From an uncultured Parabacteroides sp. (lineage in GTDB: Bacteria; Bacteroidota; Bacteroidia; Bacteroidales; Tannerellaceae), in assembly GCA_947074335.1 (NCBI GenBank), contig CAMTPG010000043.1, forward strand, positions 1-12,421: a stretch of DNA of 12,421 bases, given 5' to 3'. Position numbers and translations under genes: made by a program. The notes beneath the pieces were generated by a model that saw nothing but the letters and a program-made list of their open reading frames with translations, had not been told where the DNA came from and did no database searches. How positions within the stretch are numbered: position 1 is the stretch's first letter; each line of letters begins with the position of its first letter. Below, piece by piece: positions 1-7,127 of this stretch.

Positions 1-48
1 CGAGATTTCTGAATGTGACTGGAGTTCAGACGTGTGCTCTTCCGATCT
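1..48. other. Illumina adapter/index contamination at contig end
   Basis: Bases 15-48 match, as I remember it, the full 34-base TruSeq Read 2 primer site (begins GTGACTGGAGTTCAG, ends CTTCCGATCT). Bases 1-6 (CGAGAT) match the end of the P7 flow-cell oligo. The 8 bases between them, 7-14 (TTCTGAAT), sit where the i7 index lies; their reverse complement ATTCAGAA is, from memory, the index called D705. This is library-construction sequence, not genome. Genomic sequence begins at about base 49. Any ORF starting here, such as the plus-strand frame beginning MTGVQTCALPIS at 15, is an artefact. Confidence 0.98.
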
Positions 49-758
49 CCATAACCTTGTCTCCAGCCTGCAAAAGTAACTTTTCCGTTTCCGGTTGCAT
101 AAATATCAGTACCAACCTTTGCCGAGAAATCCATACCATTATGGAAACGCGGCGTACGATAAATCGGGTCCATACGCATACCGTAACCCGAAGCAGTACG
201 TTTCAAATCTTTATTGGCAATAGGCTGAATAGCAGGAATACATTTGCTTCGTTCTTCCTGATTTTTACCTAAATCGAAAAGTTCTTCCAATGAGTTAGAC
301 TGAACATAAAGCTGTTTATTCAGCATATCCATTTTCTGGGTGGTTGCCACAACCAGATCCGCATTGGACAAGCTCATCAGGTGTTCGTAACGGTTTGCAC
401 CGCCGAAACCGGATTTACGCACGGATTCAGGAATAGATTCAGTCTGAAAGATCGCACGATACAGATTTTCATCGCGTTGTTGTATATCATCCAATACTTC
501 CAGTGCATTATTTAAACGCAGTGAAAGAACTTCATACTGAGTTTGTAGCAGTTTATTCTCTTTCTTTAAAAGCGTTTCGTAAGGTGAATCGAAAATGCGT
601 GAAAATAGAAAGAATAAACCTACGCCAACCAGAATACCTATACTCAATTGTTTAAGGATTCCGAAAAAACGATCCTTAGTAGAAGGATATACTCGTTCAT
701 AACTCAGCGTGTTTGGATTATATAAGTAGTAAGTTTTACGACTTTTGAAGAGTTTCAT
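49..758 (-). CDS. M23 family metallopeptidase, C-terminus missing (truncated by adapter)
   Basis: Membrane-anchored LytM/M23-type zinc peptidase, expected to cut peptidoglycan cross-bridges or to regulate such cleavage in the periplasm. Translation from ATG 758 gives 236 residues before the frame enters adapter sequence. Visible in order: a basic cytoplasmic N-terminus (about 1-34), one hydrophobic segment (about 36-53), a coiled-coil-like stretch (about 60-100), a linker, and the start of the peptidase domain from about 180. That domain shows GYGMRMDP (191-198) and HNGMDFSA (206-213), giving the first HxxxD zinc ligands H206 and D210. The later HxH ligand motif is beyond the contig end, so activity cannot be judged. 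Bacteroidota homologues next to alaS are, from memory, roughly 300-330 residues, so perhaps 80-90 are missing. It is divergent from alaS. The family call is firm; the exact cell-wall role is inference. Confidence 0.9.
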
Positions 759-784
759 CGAATATTTTTTGTTTGTTGTGTATG

Positions 785-816
785 CAAAAATAATTAATTT
801 GATGTACTTTTGCAAA
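785..816 (-). promoter_or_regulatory. Bacteroidota-type promoter for the M23 peptidase gene
   Basis: On the minus strand, TATTTTTG (785-792) fits the -7 consensus TAnnTTTG. A TTTG (813-816) lies 20 bases upstream and fits the -33 element. This puts a transcription start roughly 25 bases upstream of the ATG at 758. The -33 element overlaps the region just downstream of the alaS -7 box, so the two divergent promoters probably exclude each other. Confidence 0.6.
805..812 (+). promoter_or_regulatory. -7 element of the alaS promoter
   Basis: TACTTTTG fits the Bacteroidota -7 consensus TAnnTTTG. No TTG lies at the usual 17-23 base distance; the nearest (776-778) is 26 bases away, so the -33 element is weak or absent. 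A start of transcription near 818 gives a leader of about 40 bases and supports the ATG at 861 over the upstream in-frame TTG at 810, which lies inside the -7 box. Confidence 0.55.
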
Positions 817-860
817 TTGTTTTTCAGAATATTAACTTCACAACTATCATAGAAAAGAAT

Positions 861-3482
861 ATGTTGACAGCAAAAGAGATTCGTGAATCATTTAAAGATT
901 TCTTTGCCTCAAAAGAACATCAGATCGTTCCTTCGGCTCCGATGGTGATTAAAGACGATCCTACCCTGATGTTTACCAATGCAGGGATGAATCAGTTTAA
1001 GGATATCATTTTGGGAAATGTTCCCCGTAAATATCCGCGTGTTGCCGACTCGCAGAAATGTCTTCGCGTAAGCGGTAAACATAATGACCTCGAAGAAGTA
1101 GGTCACGATACCTATCATCATACTATGTTTGAGATGTTAGGAAACTGGTCGTTTGGCGACTATTTCAAAAAAGAAGCCATTAACTGGGCCTGGGAATATC
1201 TGGTAGAAGTACTGAAACTGGATCCGTCGCGTTTATATGCTTCGGTTTTCGAAGGCAGTCCTTCCGAAGGATTAAGCCGTGATGATGAAGCTGCCGGATA
1301 TTGGGAAAAATTCCTTCCGGTGGAGCAGATCATCAACGGAAATAAACATGATAATTTCTGGGAAATGGGCGATACCGGTCCTTGCGGTCCCTGTTCGGAA
1401 ATTCATATCGACCTGCGTACTGCAGAAGAACGTGCTGCTGTTCCGGGACGCGATCTGGTAAATCATGATCATCCGCAGGTAATCGAAATCTGGAATCTTG
1501 TATTTATGCAATTTAACCGGAAAGCCGACGGTTCACTCGAAGCACTGCCACATAAAGTAATTGATACCGGTATGGGCTTTGAGCGTTTATGTATGGCTTT
1601 GCAGGGTAAAACCTCTAATTATGATACCGATGTGTTTCAGCCGATTATCCGCGTGATCGCAGAAATGGCAGGAACTACTTACGGAAAAGATAAAGAGCAG
1701 GATATTGCCATGCGTGTAATTGCCGATCATATCCGTACTATTGCTTTTGCCATTACCGACGGTCAGCTGCCTTCGAATGCCAAAGCCGGTTATGTGATTC
1801 GTCGTATTCTGCGTCGTGCCGTTCGTTACGGATATACATTCCTGAACCGCCGCGAAGCTTTTATGTATAAACTGATCCCGGTTTTGGCCGAGACCATGGG
1901 TGATGCCTATCCCGAACTGAATCTGCAGCGCGAACTGATTGAAAAGGTGATTAAGGAAGAAGAAGAATCTTTCCTGCGTACCCTCGAAACCGGTATTCGT
2001 CTGCTGGATAAGAAAATTGAAGAGACAAAAGCTGCCGGCAAGCATGTAATCAGTGGAGTGGATGCTTTCACGTTATATGATACTTACGGATTTCCGCTCG
2101 ATCTGACTGAATTGATTCTGCGCGAAAAAGGTATGGAAGCCAATATTGAGGAATTTAATGCCGAAATGCAGAAGCAAAAAGAACGCGCGCGTAATGCGGC
2201 TGCTATTGAGACCGGCGACTGGATGATTCTCAAAGAGGGTGATTGCGAATTTGTAGGTTATGACACCTTTGAGTGCGAGGCCGAAATTCTGCGTTATCGC
2301 CAGATCAAACAGAAAAATAAAGTGCTTTTCCAGATTGTATTAAGCAAAACGCCTTTCTATGCAGAAATGGGTGGACAGGTTGGCGACAGCGGCTGGCTGA
2401 TCGGTGATACCGAAAAACTGGAAATTATCGATACAAAACGCGAAAACAATCTGCCGGTACATCTCATAGCCCGTCTTCCCGAGGATGTAACGCAAACATT
2501 CGTAGCCCGCATCAACGAAAAGAAACGCATTCAGAGCGAATGTAACCATACCGGTACTCACCTGTTGCATGAGGCTTTGCGCGAAGTGCTGGGAACACAT
2601 GTTGAACAGAAAGGTTCGTTTGTTTCGCCGGAAATGTTGCGTTTCGACTTCTCGCATTTCCAGAAAGTAACCGACGAAGAGATGCGTCAGGTTGAACGTC
2701 TGGTCAATGAAAAGATTCGTGCCAATCATCCGATCGAAGAACATCGTAATCTCCCGATAGCCGAGGCAAAAGAAATGGGAGCCATGGCGTTATTCGGTGA
2801 AAAGTATGGCGATGAAGTGCGTGTTATTAAATATGGTACATCCGTGGAACTTTGCGGTGGAACACATATCCCGGCAACAGGTATGATCGGATCATTGCGC
2901 GTTGTAGGCGAAAGCTCTATTGCAGCCGGTGTTCGTCGTATTGAAGCGGTAACAGCTCAGGGTGCAGAAGATTTTGCATACGCACAGCAGGATTTGATCC
3001 GCGAACTGCGCAGTATGATGAATAATATGCCGAATCTGGCTCAGGCCATTAAAAAGTCGATCGAAGAAAATGCAGATCTGAAAAAACAGGTAGACGAATA
3101 TATGCGCGAGAAAGCCGTTTCGATGAAGCGGGATATTATTGCCAAAGCTACCGAGCGCAATGGCATAAAACTATTTACCTATGTGGGAAAAGCGCAGCCG
3201 GATGCCATGAAAGATGTAGCTTTCCAGTTGAAAGGCGAAACTTCGGGCAGTTTTGTGTTTGTTGCCGGAATAGCCGACGGAGCCAAATGTACTTTGATGG
3301 TAATGCTGAGTGATGATCTGGTTGCCGACGGATTAAATGCCGGAAAACTGGTGAAAGATGCCGCCCGACACATTCAGGGTGGCGGTGGCGGTCAGCCTCA
3401 TTTTGCCACTGCAGGCGGCAAAAATACAGATGGTCTGACCATTGCCGTAGGCGAGGTGATTAAAGCGGCCGGTTTGGAATAA
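861..3482 (+). CDS. alaS: Alanine--tRNA ligase
   Basis: Class II aminoacyl-tRNA synthetase charging tRNA-Ala with alanine in the cytoplasm; essential. From ATG 861 it is 873 residues, near the usual bacterial length (E. coli 876). The catalytic domain occupies about 1-240, with RVADSQKCLRVSGKHNDLEEVG near 60-81 and FEMLGNWSFGDYFK at 90-103. The tRNA-recognition helical region covers about 241-460, including DHIRTIAFAITDG (289-301) and YVIRRILRRAVRYG (311-324). The editing domain, which removes mischarged Ser or Gly, has both zinc motifs: HTGTH (H563, H567) and CGGTH (C665, H669). A coiled-coil linker (about 705-760) leads to the C-Ala/DHHA1 domain, ending in a glycine-rich GGGGGQPHFATAGG (840-853). 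An in-frame TTG at 810 would add 17 residues, but the family begins with the MLTAKEIRESF-type sequence and the added codons overlap the promoter. It is intact and ends in a strong terminator. Confidence 0.99.
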   Translation: MLTAKEIRESFKDFFASKEHQIVPSAPMVIKDDPTLMFTNAGMNQFKDIILGNVPRKYPRVADSQKCLRVSGKHNDLEEVGHDTYHHTMFEMLGNWSFGDYFKKEAINWAWEYLVEVLKLDPSRLYASVFEGSPSEGLSRDDEAAGYWEKFLPVEQIINGNKHDNFWEMGDTGPCGPCSEIHIDLRTAEERAAVPGRDLVNHDHPQVIEIWNLVFMQFNRKADGSLEALPHKVIDTGMGFERLCMALQGKTSNYDTDVFQPIIRVIAEMAGTTYGKDKEQDIAMRVIADHIRTIAFAITDGQLPSNAKAGYVIRRILRRAVRYGYTFLNRREAFMYKLIPVLAETMGDAYPELNLQRELIEKVIKEEEESFLRTLETGIRLLDKKIEETKAAGKHVISGVDAFTLYDTYGFPLDLTELILREKGMEANIEEFNAEMQKQKERARNAAAIETGDWMILKEGDCEFVGYDTFECEAEILRYRQIKQKNKVLFQIVLSKTPFYAEMGGQVGDSGWLIGDTEKLEIIDTKRENNLPVHLIARLPEDVTQTFVARINEKKRIQSECNHTGTHLLHEALREVLGTHVEQKGSFVSPEMLRFDFSHFQKVTDEEMRQVERLVNEKIRANHPIEEHRNLPIAEAKEMGAMALFGEKYGDEVRVIKYGTSVELCGGTHIPATGMIGSLRVVGESSIAAGVRRIEAVTAQGAEDFAYAQQDLIRELRSMMNNMPNLAQAIKKSIEENADLKKQVDEYMREKAVSMKRDIIAKATERNGIKLFTYVGKAQPDAMKDVAFQLKGETSGSFVFVAGIADGAKCTLMVMLSDDLVADGLNAGKLVKDAARHIQGGGGGQPHFATAGGKNTDGLTIAVGEVIKAAGLE

Positions 3483-3506
3483 ATCCATTCACGGTGATAT
3501 AATATC

Positions 3507-3543
3507 AAAAGGCTGTCCGAATTTCTACGGACAGCCTTTTTCT
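3507..3543 (+). terminator. Rho-independent terminator after alaS
   Basis: A perfect 13-bp stem (3507-3519 with 3528-3540; AAAAGGCTGTCCG and its complement) has an 8-base loop and ends in a T run. It lies 25 bases after the alaS stop and separates alaS from aroB. Confidence 0.93.
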
Positions 3544-3596
3544 GTTTATCCGGTACTAATGCTTATGGCGCTTTCGTTCTCTTTTTATAAGAATAC

Positions 3597-3627
3597 TTTG
3601 CAGTTCAGATTACAAATCCTACCTTTG
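3597..3627 (+). promoter_or_regulatory. Bacteroidota-type promoter for aroB
   Basis: TTTG (3597-3600) and TACCTTTG (3620-3627, TAnnTTTG) are 19 bases apart, the ideal -33/-7 arrangement. The predicted start is near 3633, giving a leader of about 27 bases that contains the purine-rich AGAGAAGGAAAG directly before the ATG at 3660. Confidence 0.75.
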
Positions 3628-3659
3628 TTCTATCAAATTATATTTAAAGAGAAGGAAAG

Positions 3660-4724
3660 ATGGACGAACAGAAAGTAATTATTTGCCAAACGCTCAAAAC
3701 CGAAATTCAGGAGTTCCTGCAGACCATGAATTACGATCGTTTATTTATTTTGACCGACGAGAATACCCAACTTAAATGCTATCCGCTGGTTCAGGATATT
3801 CCCGCTTTTCAGGAGGCATTTATCATTACGGTAAAACCGGACGACACTCATAAAAATATAGAACAACTTTCGCATATCTGGGCGCAACTTTCCAGTCATG
3901 GTGCTTCACGTAATTCACTGCTGATTAATCTGGGTGGCGGCATGATCACCGATATGGGCGGTTTTGCAGGGGCTACATTCAAACGCGGCATGCAGACCAT
4001 TAATATACCTACCACGCTGATGGCTTCGGTCGATGCAGCCGTAGGTGGCAAAACCGGGATTAACTTTAACGGATTAAAAAATGAAATCGGTTCATTTTAT
4101 CCTCCGGCATGTGTCTTTATTTCGGGCGAATTCCTGAAAACCCTCGATCGTGAAAATCTGCTTTCTGGCTATGCAGAAATGATGAAGCATGCTTTGATCA
4201 GTTCGATGGATGCTTATGCTTCCGTTTTTCTGTTCGATCTGGATGCTCCGATCAATTACGATTTTTTCAATCGTATGATTGCACAATCGGTTGCTATCAA
4301 ACAGCGTATCGTAGAAGAAGATCCGAAAGAGCTAAATATCCGCAAGGCGCTGAATTTCGGACATACCATAGGTCATGCTTACGAAAGTCTCTCTTTCAAA
4401 CAGGGAATGCCATTATTACACGGACAGGCTGTGGCGGCCGGTATGATCAGTGAATTGTATCTTTCGCATAAGCAATGTGGTTTTCCGATGGAAAAACTCA
4501 GTCAGGTGGTTTATTATATTAAGGCCTATTATCCGGCATTTGTTTTCGATTGTAAAGAATATGAGACTTTATACGAATTAATGACACATGATAAAAAGAA
4601 TGAAGGCGGTAAAATTAATTTTACATTACTGGCTAATATCGGCGAAGTGCGCATTAATCAGGAAGTGACAAAAGATAAAATTCTCGAATCGATCGATTTT
4701 TATCGTGAAAGTTTTGGATTTTGA
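3660..4724 (+). CDS. aroB: 3-dehydroquinate synthase
   Basis: Second enzyme of the shikimate pathway: NAD- and divalent-metal-dependent cyclisation of DAHP to 3-dehydroquinate, in the cytoplasm, leading to aromatic amino acids and folate. It is 354 residues, typical length. The NAD-binding region carries GGGMITDMGGFAGATFKRG (92-110), followed by PTTLMASVDAAVGGKTGIN (117-135) with the active-site lysine K131. Metal ligands by homology are E173 (in GYAEMMKHALI), H235 (in NFGHTIGHA) and H254 (in LLHGQAVAAGM); H239 matches the second conserved histidine of the FGHTIGHA motif. DKKNEGGKINF (311-321) supplies the C-terminal phosphate/substrate-binding lysines. The ATG at 3660 fits the family start and lies just after a purine-rich stretch. 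It has its own promoter and sits alone, with no other aro genes nearby. The tRNA-Pro promoter overlaps its last codons. Confidence 0.98.
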   Translation: MDEQKVIICQTLKTEIQEFLQTMNYDRLFILTDENTQLKCYPLVQDIPAFQEAFIITVKPDDTHKNIEQLSHIWAQLSSHGASRNSLLINLGGGMITDMGGFAGATFKRGMQTINIPTTLMASVDAAVGGKTGINFNGLKNEIGSFYPPACVFISGEFLKTLDRENLLSGYAEMMKHALISSMDAYASVFLFDLDAPINYDFFNRMIAQSVAIKQRIVEEDPKELNIRKALNFGHTIGHAYESLSFKQGMPLLHGQAVAAGMISELYLSHKQCGFPMEKLSQVVYYIKAYYPAFVFDCKEYETLYELMTHDKKNEGGKINFTLLANIGEVRINQEVTKDKILESIDFYRESFGF

Positions 4725-4743
4725 ATAAATTTCCATACTTTTG
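4714..4743 (+). promoter_or_regulatory. Bacteroidota-type promoter for tRNA-Pro, overlapping the aroB 3' end
   Basis: TTG (4714-4716, inside a TTTTG run) and TACTTTTG (4736-4743, TAnnTTTG) are 19 bases apart. The -33 element lies in the final aroB codons and the -7 element just after its stop. The start of transcription would be about ten bases before the mature tRNA at 4760, so the pre-tRNA has a very short 5' leader. Confidence 0.75.
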
Positions 4744-4759
4744 CACCCGTTAAACGAAG

Positions 4760-4836
4760 CGGGATGTAGCTCAGCTCGGTAGAGTACGCGTCTGGGGGGC
4801 GTGTGGTCGCAGGTTCAAATCCTGTCATCCCGACCA
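4760..4836 (+). tRNA. tRNA-Pro (anticodon GGG)
   Basis: 77 bases including an encoded CCA (4834-4836). The acceptor stem CGGGATG/CATCCCG (4760-4766 with 4826-4832) is perfect. The D arm is GCTC-AGCTCGGTA-GAGT (4769-4785). The anticodon arm is CGCGT-CTGGGGG-GCGTG (4787-4803), with C32, U33 and anticodon GGG at 4794-4796. The T arm is GCAGG-TTCAAAT-CCTGT (4809-4825). GGG reads proline codons CCC and CCU. No intron or attachment-site duplication is seen at its 3' end. Confidence 0.96.
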
Positions 4837-4842
4837 ATTTGG

Positions 4843-4876
4843 AAAAAAGGAATCAGAGAACTGATTCCTTTTTTTA
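4843..4876. terminator. Terminator after tRNA-Pro, probably bidirectional
   Basis: A perfect 14-bp stem (4843-4856 with 4861-4874; AAAAAAGGAATCAG and its complement) has a 4-base AGAA loop. It begins with six or more A and ends in a T run, so it can stop the tRNA transcript on plus and the 4993-5202 gene on minus. It begins only 6 bases after the tRNA CCA end. Confidence 0.92.
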
Positions 4877-4992
4877 TGCCCGCAAATCAACTATGTTATT
4901 TAACTGTAAGAAACATACATTCAGATTGATATATCTGTTTTGTTGACATTTATTATATTCGGTGAAGCCGTTTCTGATAATTTCCGAATCCT

Positions 4993-5202
4993 TTATTCAA
5001 TACACTGATTGAGAAAATCGGTAAACTCCAGTTTTTGTTTCTCTGTCAGATTCGATTCTTTTTTATGTTTTTCATCAAACAGCCAATCAAAGAAATGCGG
5101 ATCTGAAGCTGCTTTATTTTCTACAAACTCTTTAAATGTTATTTCCTGTTCCGAATCAGTAAATTGCTCCTTTAGTTCATCCATTTTATTAAATTGTATC
5201 AT
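4993..5202 (-). CDS. Small acidic hypothetical protein (69 aa)
   Basis: I do not recognise this protein. It is 69 residues (63 if translation starts at the internal ATG at 5184, giving MDELKEQFTD). It is rich in Asp, Glu, Lys and Phe, with no cysteine, no membrane segment and no signal peptide. The central part (TFKEFVENKAASDPHFFDWLFDE) looks amphipathic and probably helical, suggesting a soluble cytoplasmic protein. It stands alone between the tRNA-Pro terminator and a transporter transcribed away from it. No clear TAnnTTTG promoter is found upstream. The antisense frame at 5009-5227 (Ser/Cys/Phe-rich) is the less protein-like of the two. It could be a non-coding frame; confidence is moderate. 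Confidence 0.5.
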   Translation of the reverse strand: MIQFNKMDELKEQFTDSEQEITFKEFVENKAASDPHFFDWLFDEKHKKESNLTEKQKLEFTDFLNQCIE

Positions 5203-5335
5203 AATTCAGGGCCCGTCATGCCGGTAGCAAAGCATTAATTTATTAGTATTTTGAATAATAACAAATAAGTAGATAAAAATGATGAGGAGACAAATCGAAA
5301 ATCAGGATATTCAATGCCAATTATACTTTTATTGT

Positions 5336-5362
5336 TTCTTTTTGGCGTAGATTCTTTTTGGC
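5336..5362. repeat. 11-bp direct repeat upstream of the MFS gene
   Basis: TTCTTTTTGGC occurs at 5336-5346 and again at 5352-5362, a 16-base period with a 5-base spacer. It lies 67-93 bases before the MFS start codon, in an AT-rich 200-bp intergenic stretch (5228-5428) that holds no gene. It might be a regulator site or simple low-complexity duplication. Confidence 0.35.
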
Positions 5363-5428
5363 AAACAATTCATAAAATGATTTGTTACTATTAAAAGAAT
5401 CTTATATAAAATTAATAAGTTATATCGT

Positions 5429-6667
5429 ATGAAAATTCAAACCGGTCAAGGAACAATTCCTTTATTTACATTATTTGCTGTATGGTCTGTTTCGATGGTA
5501 ACTTCATTGCCCGGACTTGCTGTAACGCCTATTCTCGGTGATTTAAAATCAATTTTCCCCGGTACATCGGAGACTGCAATTGAAATGTTAAGTGCGATGC
5601 CCAATCTTTTAATTATTCCATTTGTGTTATTGTCGGGAAAAATCAGCGAAAGTAAAGGTAAACTTCCGATTTTAATCGCCGGTTTATTTATTTTTCTGAT
5701 CAGTGCCATTCTTTATTTTCTGGCTAAAAGCATGGTAACACTTATTTTAATCAGTTGTCTGTTGGGAATTGGTGCCGGAATGATTACGCCTTTATCCACC
5801 GGTTTGATTGCTGATATTTTTTCGGGCGAATATCGCACAGAGCAGCTGGGATTAAGTTCTTCGATTACTAACCTGACTCTGGTACTTGCCACCGTTTTAA
5901 CAGGCTGGCTTGCCACTAAAAACTGGCATTATCCGTTTCTGGTTTACCTGTTGCCGATTTTAGTACTGGCGTTAGTCAATTTCCTGCGTCCGCCTTACTT
6001 GAAAAATAATATGAATCAGACAACTGCCGAAGAATCAGCCGATAACTTACAGGTGGCTACCCGCTATATTAAGGCAGGAAAAAGTATGAATATGCATTTG
6101 TTATGGGGTTTGATGATTCTTTATTTTCTGTCTACCTATACTTCCATTATGATTACATTTAATTTATCGTTTGTAATGGAATCGTATCATATGAGCAGTG
6201 ATTATTCCGGTATTCTGATCTCCATTTATTTTCTGGCCCTGATGATACCGGGATTCCTGATCACTAAATTAATTAAGTTGATGAAAAACTACATGATTTT
6301 TATCGGCTTTCTGATGATTGCTGTGGGCTTATTGGTTATAGCTCTGTTTAAGACGGTTTTTCTGATTGGTTTCGGAGCTGTGATAACCGGTTTTGGTTAT
6401 GGTATGATACAGCCTTTGATTTATGATAAAACCGTGCTGGTTGCCCGCCCGAAGAAGTCGGTTGTTGCCCTTGCCCTGGTAATGTCCATGAATTATCTGG
6501 CCATTGTGCTGGTACCTTTTATCATTGATCTGTTTGAAATTATTTTTCATCAGAAAGGCGTACTGTTCCCGTTTTATCTGAATATGGTAATGAGTGGTAT
6601 AGTTGCTGTATTTGCTTACTTTTTCCGTGGTAAAACTTTATTCTCGGGCGAGAGCTCCATGGGATAA
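5429..6667 (+). CDS. Major facilitator superfamily (MFS) transporter
   Basis: Inner-membrane proton-coupled transporter, probably an efflux carrier of the arabinose-efflux/multidrug class; the substrate cannot be read from sequence. It is 412 residues, typical for a 12-TM MFS protein. Hydrophobic segments lie roughly at 11-32, 52-69, 79-98, 101-124, 140-161, 168-187, then a hydrophilic central loop (188-222), then 223-243, 258-278, 288-306, 309-332, 345-366 and 378-399. The TM2-TM3 loop GKISESKGKLPI (70-81) is a form of MFS motif A. LLGIGAGMITPLSTGLIADI (111-130) fits TM4, whose GxGxG-like glycines resemble drug/proton antiporters. The short, mostly uncharged N-terminus argues for the ATG at 5429. 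No adjacent regulator gene indicates a substrate. A weak hairpin follows the stop. Confidence 0.92.
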   Translation: MKIQTGQGTIPLFTLFAVWSVSMVTSLPGLAVTPILGDLKSIFPGTSETAIEMLSAMPNLLIIPFVLLSGKISESKGKLPILIAGLFIFLISAILYFLAKSMVTLILISCLLGIGAGMITPLSTGLIADIFSGEYRTEQLGLSSSITNLTLVLATVLTGWLATKNWHYPFLVYLLPILVLALVNFLRPPYLKNNMNQTTAEESADNLQVATRYIKAGKSMNMHLLWGLMILYFLSTYTSIMITFNLSFVMESYHMSSDYSGILISIYFLALMIPGFLITKLIKLMKNYMIFIGFLMIAVGLLVIALFKTVFLIGFGAVITGFGYGMIQPLIYDKTVLVARPKKSVVALALVMSMNYLAIVLVPFIIDLFEIIFHQKGVLFPFYLNMVMSGIVAVFAYFFRGKTLFSGESSMG

Positions 6668-6708
6668 TACGGCAAGAACAACTTTTTCAAAATATTCCGA
6701 ATAAAAAG

Positions 6709-6743
6709 CAGGTTTTTGCGAAACTAAAACCTGTAATCTTTTT
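6709..6743 (+). terminator. Probable terminator after the MFS gene
   Basis: An 8-bp stem CAGGTTTT/AAAACCTG (6709-6716 with 6726-6733) is followed after AAT by CTTTTTG (6737-6743). The stem is A/T-rich and the T run is offset, so this is a moderate prediction. It lies 41 bases after the MFS stop. Confidence 0.55.
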
Positions 6744-6777
6744 GTTATATAGGTGTTGAACTTTAAAATCAAACATC

Positions 6778-7044
6778 ATGGAACAGTGTCCTTCATTAAT
6801 TCACGGTAACGAGATTCATTTAATTGACAAGCGCGAAATCCGTAGAGCAACAAAGAAAATGGTTGAAGCATTAGGTCTGGCAGCCGGATCAACCGATGGT
6901 TTTGATATTTACAAAGTGGTAGAACGTTATTTTACCGATTTAGACTGTCGGCACGAAATCAACACCATGCTGGATATCGAAGAGAGCCCGGATTATTACG
7001 GCGATCTGGAACAAATGCGAGAGGATGCTTTGTTGGTTGATTAG
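6778..7044 (+). CDS. Hypothetical protein (88 aa)
   Basis: I do not recognise the function. It is an 88-residue soluble protein with an acidic C-terminal third (MLDIEESPDYYGDLEQMREDALLVD). The N-terminal part (HLIDKREIRRATKKMVEALGL) is charged and helical-looking and is followed by GSTDGFDIYKVVERYFTDLD. There is no membrane segment, signal peptide or cysteine pair. The ATG at 6778 is the first in frame, and the ATCAAACATC just before it resembles the A-rich leaders common in this phylum. It ends 26 bases before a strong bidirectional terminator and starts 110 bases after the MFS stop, so it is probably its own unit, although read-through from the MFS gene is possible. The codon use and clean gene boundaries look real. 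The family is probably conserved in Bacteroidales, but that is inference. Confidence 0.75.
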   Translation: MEQCPSLIHGNEIHLIDKREIRRATKKMVEALGLAAGSTDGFDIYKVVERYFTDLDCRHEINTMLDIEESPDYYGDLEQMREDALLVD

Positions 7045-7070
7045 CTGAAACTTTTAATTGTGAGTGATAA

Positions 7071-7106
7071 AAAAAGGAGATATCTGAAAACAGACATCTC
7101 CTTTTT
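7071..7106. terminator. Bidirectional terminator between the 88-aa gene and rpsA
   Basis: A 16-bp stem with one A/C mismatch (7071-7086 with 7091-7106) has an AAAA loop. It starts with AAAAAGGAGAT and ends with ATCTCCTTTTT, so it works on both strands and serves the convergent genes ending at 7044 (+) and 7128 (-). Confidence 0.93.
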
Positions 7107-7127
7107 GATGTATGGGATTAACTGATA

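Noticed and set aside
15..272. Plus-strand 85-codon ORF at the contig start
   Set aside because: It starts in adapter sequence and then runs antisense through the M23 peptidase gene, so it is an artefact.
810..860. Upstream TTG start for alaS adding 17 residues
   Set aside because: The TTG is part of the predicted -7 box, the extra residues do not fit AlaS proteins, and the ATG at 861 gives the usual length.
1587..2045. 152-codon minus-strand ORF inside alaS
   Set aside because: It is antisense to a strongly conserved region of alaS and has shadow-like composition; no promoter was found.
4820..4840. Attachment site at the tRNA-Pro 3' end
   Set aside because: No second copy of the tRNA end and no integrase gene lie in the window.
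4943..4948. TTGACA as a -35 element downstream of tRNA-Pro
   Set aside because: No matching -10 or TAnnTTTG element follows at a suitable distance, and there is no plus-strand gene to serve.
5009..5227. Plus-strand 72-codon ORF opposite the 69-aa gene
   Set aside because: Its Ser/Cys/Phe-rich composition is less protein-like than that of the minus-strand frame.
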